Both the position numbers and the translations under genes were made by a program. A stretch of DNA of 64,000 nt from Batillaria attramentaria (lineage: Eukaryota > Mollusca > Gastropoda > Batillariidae): assembly GCA_018292915.2 (NCBI GenBank), contig JACVVK020000054.1:362001-426000 (forward strand), in the 5' to 3' direction. Each line of letters starts with the position of its first letter. The first letter of the stretch is position 1. Below are positions 1 through 9,799 of this stretch, one piece after another. Below the pieces are notes generated by a model. It was not told where the DNA came from. It made no database searches and worked only from the letters and a program-made list of their open reading frames with translations.

Positions 1-3000
1 AATCTGACCATGCCATTTCAAGTTTTGTGAGAGTCCTATGTACACATAGATCATGTGATGTATGTATCATCTTCATCAAGGAAGTTTGTTCTAATTTGAT
101 CGTGAAAATAGCTGGGGATGACACACATTTCACACTGACCTGAGATGTCGTGTCACAGAGTTATGCCAGAATCCACTATGACAGTGATATGTTGAAATCC
201 TCCATGGTTCCAGATTAAAATGCCAGCACTATTCATTTAAAACATTTGTTTTCGATCAGATAAACTGGATGAAACTGGTTTCCTGTGTGTACATATATAT
301 ATGTACATATATCACGTTCACCACAAAAAGCACAAAAGTAGGTGGTAGTGTGACGTTCATCACAGATAAAGGTCACAGACAGTATAAATTTGGCAAGGAT
401 GGCTGTTTAGTATGACTCGTATGCATCAACCTTGTCACGGCAGTCAGTAGACTCCAGAGTGCAGTCCCTTTTCGGCGGGGCGTGAAAATGTGACTGCTTA
501 CACTCAGCGATTTTTTTTTAGAAAAGCGAAGACGTGTGTGTCATATGATTCGATTTGAAACGAAGTCTTAAATATCCGACCTCTTTTCGTTTGGGCAAAA
601 TCTTTGCCAGCGGACAATTATTGTTGCGCTTTGATGGCACTGTTTATGTGGTACACTGATCCAACAGGATGTGAGTAAACGGCAAGGGGGTTGCACTCTG
701 ACAGGCCAAGGTGTTGCACTCTACAGGCAAGTATTATTGCACGGTGCAGACGATCACGTACCTGCCTTATGGTGAAATAAGAGACGATTACAAAAGCATA
801 CATACCCGTGCTCTAGGACTGAATGTAATAATAGATCTGTCCATTCAGACAGAGACATTCACGCCTACTTTCACTCTGAAGACAGCCTGCCATCACTTGC
901 GCCATTGAGGATCCCTCTGGGTTCAAAGCTGGTCAAGGATGACATAGTGCGCGACCTTGTGTTTGAGAGCACCGAGACAATTTAGGCCCGTCACGGTAGC
1001 GCAGTGAGCGCCATTTCCCCACCGTGCACAGAGGTACTTTCCACTGAAAGACTGTGCCCCAGAGAGTGGGCAGTCAGACTCATGGATTCTCTCCCTTGAT
1101 TTTTTTTTTTTAAAGCCATACCATGGCTTTGTCTTTTCAGTGGTAACGTTCATTTTGCATTTAAATGATGGTGAGGGGCAACTGGTGGTGTCATGTAACT
1201 TCGTGTAGTTTCAAACTACGTGTACTGTAGTGGCATGTGTATGCTGCTATTGAGAGCCTAGGCTGTGCATGCGTCTCAGCAGTGTACTGTCGGAAGTTGA
1301 GGCTTTTAACTATGTGATGAAGCAAGGTCCATTTGGATATAGTTTGCAGCCTCTAACATCGACAATCAGGGCTTTAAAACATTAAATAGGGGCGACACTT
1401 TTCAAAATTTGAAATAAGAAAATGGCCAAAACTGACAGCCCCCCCTCCCCCCCTTTTTCCCCTTTTTCCCCTTCTTTTTTCCATTTTCCAGAATTTGGAA
1501 TTCCTTATTTTGTGGATTTTATACAGGGCTTTAAATGGTTCATGAGCGAAAGAAGGAAAAGTGTGTAGCAGTTAGTGACGAGTAGCAAAACCATGAGCTT
1601 GCTTGCATCTGCAAAGTAGACGTGTACAGTGTTATGCTTGGGGTTTCCAGGGGCATAATCCCCCTATATATTTTTTTTAAAAATAGTTGACTAAAATCTG
1701 TGCAGTTTGGTGCGTTTTGACATGCTATGTACTTCTGAGGAAGAAACACACTTTGGGGGGAGGGGACACATTTTAGTCAAAGGAGGAAATCCGTCAGAAG
1801 GCTTAAAACCTATTTTTCTTGATGTGAGGTCCCAGGCCCCAGGCCCCAAAGTTGTAAATAGAACAAGCACACTTTGCCGCCTCCTCTGACCTGCCGTGAC
1901 CCGACAGGCCTGTAATGTTAGTTTTGGACTCGGACTGGTGGGTGTTCCATCAGTGCTAACGATATACACTCACTAATGTTATGACTTCATACATTTTTTA
2001 CACAGCTGTACTTTGCGTACATTGTTGTATGCTAGACATGCATACATGCTTTAAACCGTCCAGTTTTACTCTCATTTTGAGCTGCCCAGTTTTACTTCGA
2101 TACTTCAGCTGGTCTGAATGTTGCAAATTGCATATTAATCTCGTCTGTCAACACATGTACACTATTTTTCAGTATATTTGTGAATAAACAAACTTTTGAT
2201 AGACTGTATAGGGTGTCTGATTTGTTTATGTATCCACTGAAAGTATAGCCATCCGGCTCTGCACTTCCATTTGGCCTTGTGAAGGGCGCAAGTTTCAGGT
2301 ACTGTGCATAAGAAGCAGCCCCAATGTCGGCTAAATGTAACACACACCAAACTCGTTAAAATATATCTGTCCACTAGTCATGCAAAGTTTCAGCCGCCTC
2401 CTTCGCCTGAAAAGACTTATGGTATTTTGTATAAGTATGTTGAACTGTAAAACGATGGCTTTTTAGGGGTCCGTGGCCCTTGTGAACTTCCATCCTGCAA
2501 TCTTCTCATTCTGTATCAGTGTAGCAAAATGCCAGTAGCCGTAAGGGATAAAGGGGAGATTGTAGGATGGGTGGTCCAAGAATTGGAGGTCCTGCCCGTT
2601 GTTATGATTCTATGACGTTGAACATTAACTGACCAGCATTTTTTTTTTTTTTACAGCAGCAGAGTTTGTTTTTTCTTTGTTCAGCACTTGCCATGCGCAA
2701 ACTAGAAGACATCAGGGATAATCGTTGTACAAGAAGTTGAATTCAAGTTGTCCTATTTTCGGACCCACTTTTTAGGCACAGTGGGCTTGACTGACTACAG
2801 CGTGTCAACTTTTGAATGACAGTTTGACCTCAATTTATGCCAGGAATGGGGATTTGAGGCAAAGGTAAAGCTTCAGCTTGGTACACATGTGGACCGTTTT
2901 CATGGCTATTTAACACCAGCTAGCAGCATCTAGGACATCACTTCTAAAACATGGCTGTAGCCATCCCATCTGCAATGTCAGGTCTGCATGTGTACGACTG

Positions 3001-3089
3001 CATTTGTATTTTTGTTTTTGGTGATTTTTTTTTAATTTCCAGCCACGCACAGGCATCCAACATACAAAAAAAGATCTCCACCGCTACAA
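1..3089. other. No recognisable gene; possible 3' flank of an upstream plus-strand gene
   Basis: Short T-rich sequence with no exon I can defend. A plus-strand AATAAA at 2183-2188 could end a gene lying left of the window. A 53-nt block at 1921-1973 recurs at 3451-3503. Confidence 0.4.
1921..1973. repeat. 53-nt direct repeat, copy 1 (copy 2 at 3451-3503)
   Basis: The two copies differ at only 2 of 53 positions (GACTCGGACTGGTGGG against GACTCAGACTGGCGGG), while their flanks are unrelated. Confidence 0.85.
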
Positions 3090-3731
3090 ACAGGCAGAGC
3101 TGCTGCATTTATTTTCACAGTTTGTGTGATGTTTCAGCATCTTTGTTACAAGCAAAAACAAAGTTGGCAACGTCTAAAACTCAAACCGGTGGTTGTTGTT
3201 ACAAGAAAAAAAAACAAAAGGGCAGAGTAATACAGATGAAACACCAGTCGGTCAATTTCAGTGCCAGAACTGAGAAATCGTAACCAGTACATCGTCATTG
3301 TAACACTGCTGTCAAGTCAAGAAAACAAATGCAGCTGCAACTGCACTTTTAAAAAGGTAAAAAAAGAAAATAATAGGAAATAAAAACTTCTGTTGTTTCA
3401 TTTTTGATGGCAGTTTGTCTTTAGTTGACAGGATGAACAAATTGCATAGAGTTTTGGACTCAGACTGGCGGGTGTTCCATCAGTGCTAACGATATACACT
3501 CACACTAACTTCACTGCACGAGGCTTACGCACGTCTAAACTCTTGCAGGAGACATTGTTTACAAGTTGCTACCAAAAACTGACAACACAATCTTATGCTG
3601 GAAAGAGTTAGGTTTTGCTATTTCAAATTTGTGAAATGACATCAAAAAGGTGGTGTCAAGAACAGCTGTTGGGAAATCTGCAATCAGATGTAAAACCGGA
3701 CAAGGCTGCGGTCAGGTTGTGGTGGCTACAA
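3090..3731 (-). other. Probable 3' UTR of the Y-box gene
   Basis: Non-coding sequence follows the stop. An AATAAA hexamer on the minus strand (3113-3108), with a GT-rich stretch just beyond it, is a plausible polyadenylation site near 3090. The exact end is inferred. Confidence 0.45.
3451..3503. repeat. 53-nt direct repeat, copy 2
   Basis: Second copy of the block at 1921-1973. It lies inside the inferred 3' UTR of the Y-box gene. Confidence 0.85.
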
Positions 3732-3854
3732 TCACTCCTTGTCGGCAGCACTCACAGTGGCTGGTTCGGCTTTAGGGGCATCCCCACTACCCTTACCCTC
3801 GTCCTGCTTTGTATCTTCGGCAACATTGTCCTTATCTTTGTTCTCTCCGTCTCC
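3732..3854 (-). CDS. YBX1: Y-box gene exon 8 (C-terminus and stop)
   Basis: Acceptor TTTTGCAG. Encodes 40 residues beginning [10 protein letters not shown] and ending SAADKE, then TGA at 3734-3732. An acidic, charged C-terminus of this kind ends Y-box proteins of other invertebrates. Confidence 0.9.
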   Translation of the reverse strand, partial: GDGENKDKDNVAEDTKQDEGKGSGDAPKAEPATVSAADKE

Positions 3855-6800
3855 CTGCAAAATACAATTGACGGATACAAATTAAATTGCAAGCACAGAT
3901 ACTTGGCTAGCTGATGTGAAAAGGGTCTTTGTTACTATCTGAGTATGTCTGGGAAAAGCTGCAGTCATCAACAATTTAGTGGGGGATATTTGCAACTAAT
4001 TTGCTTGTTAATATATATATATCAGGAAAATAAGTAAAAACTATTGACATGTTTTCAAACTGTAGAAGGTTCACGGATCATATCCATCAATTTCAAAAAC
4101 ATTTAGTGCAAATAAAGGCAATCTCATCGATTGACAAAGTTGTGCAAATATTAATTTTGGTCATGCCGTTTACATCGAGAAGAAATGGAAAGACAACAGA
4201 ACATTGCTCTATGATCCTGTTTACCTGGTCAGTATGTCCTAAAACTGTTTTTCTCTGCGATACATATGCAATGTGAACCAAGTAACACTGTAACCTACAG
4301 ACTGGGGAATTACTGAGGAAATAAAAGACTGAAACTTAGGCTGTGGTGCACAGGCAGCGCCCTGCTGGGGGGACATAGGGGCAATACCCCACGTAAGAAA
4401 ACATATTTTACTCTTTAGCATTTTTAAAGGCATATATATTAGCCTCCCCTGGCACCCAAAAGTAAAATACTGCCTTGATCTTGACATGCAAGTCTTCAGC
4501 AATGAAGTTAGACTGTCCCATATGCCATTACATGTATCATGACTGTGTGTGCAACCTTTTCCCCTCCTTCCTTCTCTATGGCTGAAACTTGGATTTTCTG
4601 GCTGAAAGGATAGGAAATTTAGCTGAAAATTGCCAATTGACTGAAAATTTCCCAGCCTGAATCTATTCTAACTAAACAGAAAATGGGAGTACCAACCTGC
4701 TTCTTGCGGATACCACCCCGACCTCCTGGTCCACCCCGTCGTCGTCGTGGTGGTCCCCTAGGAGGGCCTCCTCCACGCTGGTAGCCTGGATACCCGTAGC
4801 CAGGACCAGGTCCGTCATAGTACCTGCGTGGTGGCTGATAGTAGCTGCGGTAGAAGGGACGGCGGCGGCGGTATGGTGGCGGACCCTGAAATCGAAACTA
4901 GATATTTCCAGGTCTGACTGCACCTCTAAAAGAATTCTCATGCTCAATGAAACATAGAAATGCTTTATTAAAACAAGCTCCTTTCCACAAGTAAACAGGA
5001 CAGTCCACCAGGGTTCTTACTCAAAATTCATGACAGATGAAACAGTGTGAATATTCAATTACATGTCAGCATTACTTCCACACCAATGATGCTAAATCTA
5101 TCAATCAATTTCATGTTATTTTGTATGTTTTGTTGTTATTGTTGCCGGTTCTCCCCTCTTCAAGTCCTACCAATGAACTAGATCCGCTACGACCTCGACC
5201 AATTAGCCACGTGCAACTGGGGTTGATGGGGGGGGGGTTTGAGAGAGAGAGATGACATAAATTCTGTGAACATTTGATGTCAGCCTCTAGCACTGAGATC
5301 ATCTGAGGACGCTTGTTCATGTCTTATGATTCCCCTGTTGGCTTTGTGACTCCGACTGAATCTTTTTTTCTTTTTTTTTTGCTGCCCCAACTCTTTGCCA
5401 GCTCCAGTGGTGTTCCTCCCAGGTCATGGGTGGAACCCACGGAGGACTCAGAAGCTGGGACAATTTTTATTATGCATGATGATGGAGATGAGGATGATAG
5501 TAAGATGATGCTATGGAGGTCCATGTGGTTTGGGACTGCGGGACAGGGCCGCATTCCACGCTTCCTGTCATAAATATCCCGGCATTAACCAGGCCTGGGA
5601 ACTACGGCACCTGCGGTGCCGGCCGTGTAATCATCCACATCATAAGACTTGTCATACTATTACAAAGGGAAGCACCCCCAAAGTGGGTGAAACTCGGCTG
5701 TGTGGCAACAGCCTCCCCATCAGGCCCATAGCACACCCGCTCTGGGTAGGAGCCGACCTAGGTAGGAAAAATCCCGCTTGCCTCGGCTGGGATTCGAACC
5801 CGGGTCTCCCAGTCATGATCCGAAGTGCTAACCACTACACTACGGGGGCCGGTGTGAATCATTTTTCACATGAAATCTGGAAGATCTAGAGGGCTGGTGA
5901 AATGTTGGAGGCAGTGACAATACTTGCAGATTTTGTCTGTGAACCAAGTTATTGACGTCAGCCTCACGTTGCTCGCCTGACAGATGATACTTCGTATCTT
6001 GTGATTTCCTTGTTGCTTTTGTGACCTCCATGACTGAATTAATTTTTTACATAAAATGCATGTCCATTTGTAACTCTCACTGGTAGTGGTACAGCACGCT
6101 GTGACTTGTGATATCAAAGTCAGTGCTGAAAGGTGGTGCACACACATTAATCCTGTAGCTTTTGGTTCATGCACTGTTGTACTTCCTAACAATCTTTCTG
6201 AAACATAACTGGACACGAATCATATAGTCAAAGTGGTCTGATGCATTCACTGTAATGCTGTGTTCCACAAGCAGTCCACAACTCTGCATGTGTAACTGCT
6301 GTTTCTTCGTCTGTGCCAGCAAATCCATGTTTCGGTCTCAGAAGGGCTGACAGGTTCTCCTTTCTATTCTGAGTCGCTGACAACCTGTGGCAGTTATGAC
6401 TGAAACCATAATGGCTATGATGCATGGGAAGGTTTCCATGCTATCTATCTCTGCAGAAATCCTTCTGATGAATTGGGTATCATTGTTAGCCTGCTTGCTG
6501 GAGGCTGTTTGTGAATCAAGGTGCTTGCCAATTGAAGCTGTGTTGATTGTACCCCACCACACGCCATTTTGCCAACACTTGAGACACACGCTACAATGGC
6601 TGCATGATCAAGAAACTGAACTGTGATTGGTTACAACCTCCAGTTCAAAGGTTACTGTTTGCGAAGTTCTAAAAACAGTCAATAAAGCAAAATTACCCCC
6701 CCCCCCCCCCCCCCCATTTTTCGCAACAAAACCGTATTTGAGGTAAGCAGAAAATACGACCAATCCGTACTAGTTGGCACCTCTGCTTATTTTGCAGTTT

Positions 6801-9164
6801 GCAAGGACCTCTTGGTATAGCTCTGGCACGGATCTTTTTCAGCTTACCTGGCCCTGCATGTAGTAGTCTGGCTGCATGCCATTTTCTGGCAAGTAGCGCC
6901 TGGGAGGACCATTGTAGTAGCGGCGCCTGGGCCAGTATGGTCTGCGCCGACCTCCCTCCTGGCCTTGCTCTCCTTCCTCCTCCCCCTCATCTTCTTGCTC
7001 ATCATCCCTGTATGGCTGGAGCAAACAAAATTTTCTTACAGTGCTACGGACTGTCCCGTCAAAAGCAACCAAAAAAAAAAAAAAATCTCACTGCAGAGGC
7101 CTGTAAATTTACAATTTTCAAGAATTAATTTAAAAAAACCAAAATAATACAGGATAAGCCCTCAGAACCGACAGTAACACATCTAATAAACAACCTGCTG
7201 TTCTGGAAACTTGCAGTACATAAACTCAAATTTAGTTGAAAATACGTAGGTTTTTATGATGACAACAGCACTATCACCGAATTCCAATCTTACCCGGCGA
7301 TTTCCACCACCACCACGTCTGTAACCCCGAGGATACCAGCCACCTCGACGGTAGCGCCGACGGTCAGCTGCATATTTGCTGCCTTGGACGTTGGAACCAT
7401 CAGGTCCAGTGACATTGGAGGCTTCATTTCCCTTTAAACAAACGAGACAAGCACCATTAGCACATTGGGCAGCTTATTGTCATCAGGTTACAACTCTCAA
7501 ATAAGTGATACCCAGAAAATGCAGGAGGAAAAATATCATTTATTCTATAAAAGTGTGGATTATCCAATGACTTTGCACCATACTGCTAGACACAGAAATC
7601 TACTCACCTTTTCACCCTCGACAACATCAAATTCAACCTTCTCGCCATCCCCAACGCTTCTTAGATATTTACGTGGGTTGTTCTTGATAATGGCAGTCTG
7701 TCAAAAACAACACAAATATTTTAATTGCAAAGTGCACTCACATAATCACAGCTGACAAATGATACAAAACAGTTAAAAAGATTAAAGCTCAGAAAAAATC
7801 AATTACACTTTTTTTTTTTTAATTAATGTAAGATTTCCCCCATGCCCCTGTGACAAAATAGAATACAAGCTTACGTTACATTAATACTCGTGTTTCTTTT
7901 TTCCCCTTTTTTTGTTGTTTTTGTTTGGTGGTGGTGGTGGTGGTGGGGGGGGTTTCCAATGTGACCCACATAAAAGATCTACATTAACACAGATTTGATG
8001 AAAAGTATTTCAATTTCACTGCTGAAAACTTTTTTTACCTGATGCACAAATACATCTTCTTTTGTGTCGTCTCTGCAAAACAGAAAAGTGCAATCACCAA
8101 AATGCAAATGCAAGCAACAAAAAGGAAACATGAGGGTAATGGTAAACTCTAAGAAGAATGAAATGGCACACAGACCCCATTCCAATGACCTAAATAACTT
8201 GACCTAGTTACGCTTTCAGACGGCAGCCTCCCGTGACCCCCTCCCCCTCCGCTAAATCTGCTGCTCGGCCTTGACATCTGCATCTCGCATCAAACATTGT
8301 GCATCAATTTAGTCAGTTTTAAAGCACGAACTTTATCGGGAAAGCTGCGAACTGCAAACCTAACGCTGAATGCCAATGTTGCGATGGATACTGCCAACAT
8401 CACAAAGCCCCACACTGCAGACAGCATGTCTGCTCCATGCAGACAGACGTGACCTAGTTTGGGGGGAGACACTGACCGACATAATCACCCCTCAACTCTT
8501 CCGCCGGGAAGACAGAGGCGGTACGTTGTGCAGCCGCCGCGAGCAAACTTGCACAGTAAAACGCGCCTAGAAAAATGTTCGAAATCGTTCACTATCCACT
8601 TTAGGCTACTGATGATTCACGAGCTTTGAACGGGTCAACTTGTTCGCGTCCTTCGAATGTGTAAATAAAATTCTTTTGTAATATTAGTGTTGGCCACGTG
8701 AAACGTTTTGAACAGCCGTGGGACGTTTGTCACAAGAGGAAAGGTGCGATTGGCGTAAACACGTGCGTTTGGGATGGGCGAACATGACTAAACAGGAACA
8801 CCACTTACGCGAGTCAGACATGCTGACCTCCCTACTCACCGGTTGATAAATCCGTAGCCACTCTTCACATTGAACCATTTGACGGTGCCGGTAACTTTTC
8901 TTGCTGCAAAAAGAGAGGAAAAACTGTCAATTCAGACTCGTAAACTGGGGAAAACAGGTGTACTTTCAACACAATCATTCAGACCGGTAACAATAGACAA
9001 GCATGTTTCGCCATAGATGGTACCACGCGGTCGTGATCTAAATTTTCCGGGCCAGACAGAGCGAAAAACGTGAGGAAAAAATGGAATTACTCACCAATTA
9101 CTTTCTTCTCAACTTGAGCCTCATCGGCCTGCTTTTCCTCCGGTTGTTTCTCGGAGTCCGACAT
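3732..9164 (-). CDS. YBX1: Y-box binding protein (cold-shock domain), complete, 8 coding exons
   Basis: Eight coding exons join in frame to give a 291-residue protein. Residues about 20-98 form a cold-shock domain, with the RNP1-type motif KSGYGFI near 36-42 and the RNP2-type motif VFVHQ at 52-56, followed by the family-typical [15 protein letters not shown]. After the domain come alternating basic/aromatic ([19 protein letters not shown]) and acidic ([11 protein letters not shown]) islands, as in vertebrate YBX1/YBX3 tails. The tail is Arg/Gly/Tyr-rich and should be disordered. Known family role: sequence-nonspecific packaging of mRNA in cytoplasmic mRNPs, translational control, and binding of CCAAT (Y-box) DNA in the nucleus. 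The start is the first ATG of the exon, in a good context (ATC before, TCG after). Exons: 9164-9095, 8903-8840, 8072-8039, 7697-7608, 7431-7294, 7015-6848, 4885-4697, 3854-3732. Family identity is certain; orthology to YBX1 rather than another paralogue is inferred. Confidence 0.95.
4697..4885 (-). CDS. YBX1: Y-box gene exon 7 (Arg/Gly/Tyr-rich tail)
   Basis: 189 nt, phase 0. Encodes a tail with [17 protein letters not shown] and [14 protein letters not shown], ending KKQ. Acceptor TTTCAG, donor GTTGGT (a weaker donor than the others). Confidence 0.92.
5562..5850 (-). mobile_element. tRNA-derived SINE (family A)
   Basis: Read on the minus strand, 5850-5780 begins GGCCCCCGTAGTGTAGTGGT, with an A-box-like TAGTGTAGTGGTTAGCAC and a B box GGTTCGAATCC (5800-5790), followed by a non-tRNA body. 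The tRNA-like head cannot form a normal acceptor stem and continues without a break into the body, so it is a SINE rather than a tRNA gene. The 3' boundary is approximate. Confidence 0.75.
6696..6715. repeat. Poly-C run, 20 nt
   Basis: Uninterrupted C homopolymer in Y-box intron 6. Similar C or G runs of 14-20 nt recur across the window, for example at 13439-13458, 16056-16070, 44370-44387 and 49258-49277. Confidence 0.95.
6848..7015 (-). CDS. YBX1: Y-box gene exon 6 (acidic then basic tail)
   Basis: 168 nt, phase 0. Encodes an acidic stretch ([14 protein letters not shown]) followed by [19 protein letters not shown]. Acceptor GCTCCAG, donor GTAAGC. Confidence 0.93.
7294..7431 (-). CDS. YBX1: Y-box gene exon 5
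   Basis: 138 nt, phase 0. Encodes the end of the domain ([26 protein letters not shown]) and the first Arg/Gly patch with a GGGG run. Donor GTAAGA. Confidence 0.94.
7608..7697 (-). CDS. YBX1: Y-box gene exon 4 (end of cold-shock domain)
   Basis: 90 nt, phase 0 on both sides. Encodes [19 protein letters not shown] and the following [10 protein letters not shown], a near-invariant Y-box family segment. Acceptor GACAG, donor GTGAGT. Confidence 0.95.
8039..8072 (-). CDS. YBX1: Y-box gene exon 3 (34-nt micro-exon, RNP2)
   Basis: A 34-nt exon encoding [11 protein letters not shown], the RNP2 strand. It is bounded by TTTTGCAG and GTAAAA. It is too short to find as a free-standing ORF but is required for the domain, and its phases fit both neighbours. 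Confidence 0.95.
8840..8903 (-). CDS. YBX1: Y-box gene exon 2 (first cold-shock strands, RNP1)
   Basis: 64 nt after acceptor TTTGCAG, ending at donor GTGAGT. Encodes [17 protein letters not shown], including the nucleic-acid-binding W, F and RNP1 aromatics. The terminal CG joins the next exon as an Arg codon. Confidence 0.95.
9095..9164 (-). CDS. YBX1: Y-box gene exon 1 (start codon)
   Basis: ATG at 9164-9162. Encodes 23 residues, an acidic/Gln-Lys leader ending in KKVI, plus one base of an Ala codon; donor GTGAGT. The short charged N-terminus is typical of Y-box proteins before the cold-shock fold. Confidence 0.93.
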
Positions 9165-9360
9165 GATGGTAGTCGGTTTGATGGTAAGGTGGTAAAGCGG
9201 TCACTGGACTGCCTCGTGTTCTTTCTCTCTTTGTTCCTTCTTCTCTACTAAAATGGCCTCTGCATGCTGTCGAGAGTTAACCAAAGCAAGTCAACAGCGA
9301 TTGGTCAAAAATGGACTAGGCTGATTTTGGTTGAATTTGATTGGTCTATTCCGCGGGTTT
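9165..9360 (-). promoter_or_regulatory. Y-box gene promoter with two CCAAT boxes
   Basis: On the minus strand CCAAT lies at 9304-9300 and 9344-9340, about 135 and 175 nt before the ATG. The nearer one reads GCGATTGGTCAA on the plus strand, 10 of 12 bases matching the classic Y-box CTGATTGGYYAA, so the protein's own recognition element sits in its promoter. No clear TATA box was seen. The transcription start is not placed. Confidence 0.5.
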
Positions 9361-9799
9361 ACAAAAAGTCTATCCGATGATTCACGCGGAACGAACACCG
9401 ACGATAAGCATGAATATGTAAATAACCCAGATAATTATCGTAACCAGCGGTTCTCGTCTTTGTTCTTTCCCACAACGGCAGAAAGGACCAAGGGAGGTGT
9501 ACAAAGGCGTGGATGCACGCGCGCGACGTGCTTGTCGGAGTTATATCGCTGCACCGATGAGATAGCAGAGATCAGAGGGCCGTGTTGGGGATGGCAGGGT
9601 GGGAGAGAGTTGGCGGCTGAGCAAGTGCACTAGCAACTACATGTACAATGTTTAGGTATAGACCGATGCGCTTTCCGTGGGTTTATTTTTCATGTGTGCG
9701 CGTGTGTGCATGTGTTTTTACTGTCGCTGAATTTTTTTCTTTTTCTTTGTTTTTGGAGGTTTCGGCGGCTTCTGAGGCAAAGCCCACACAACCAGTCAA

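Larger units (their letters stand above)
4886..6847 (-). other. Intron 6 of the Y-box gene
   Basis: About 2 kb between exons 6 and 7. It holds a tRNA-derived SINE (about 5562-5850), a 20-nt poly-C run (6696-6715) and a diverged direct repeat (about 5270-5365 resembling 5945-6040). No coding exon was seen. Confidence 0.6.

Noticed and set aside
5780..5850. tRNA gene
   Set aside because: A and B boxes are present but acceptor pairing fails and the sequence runs on into a SINE body.
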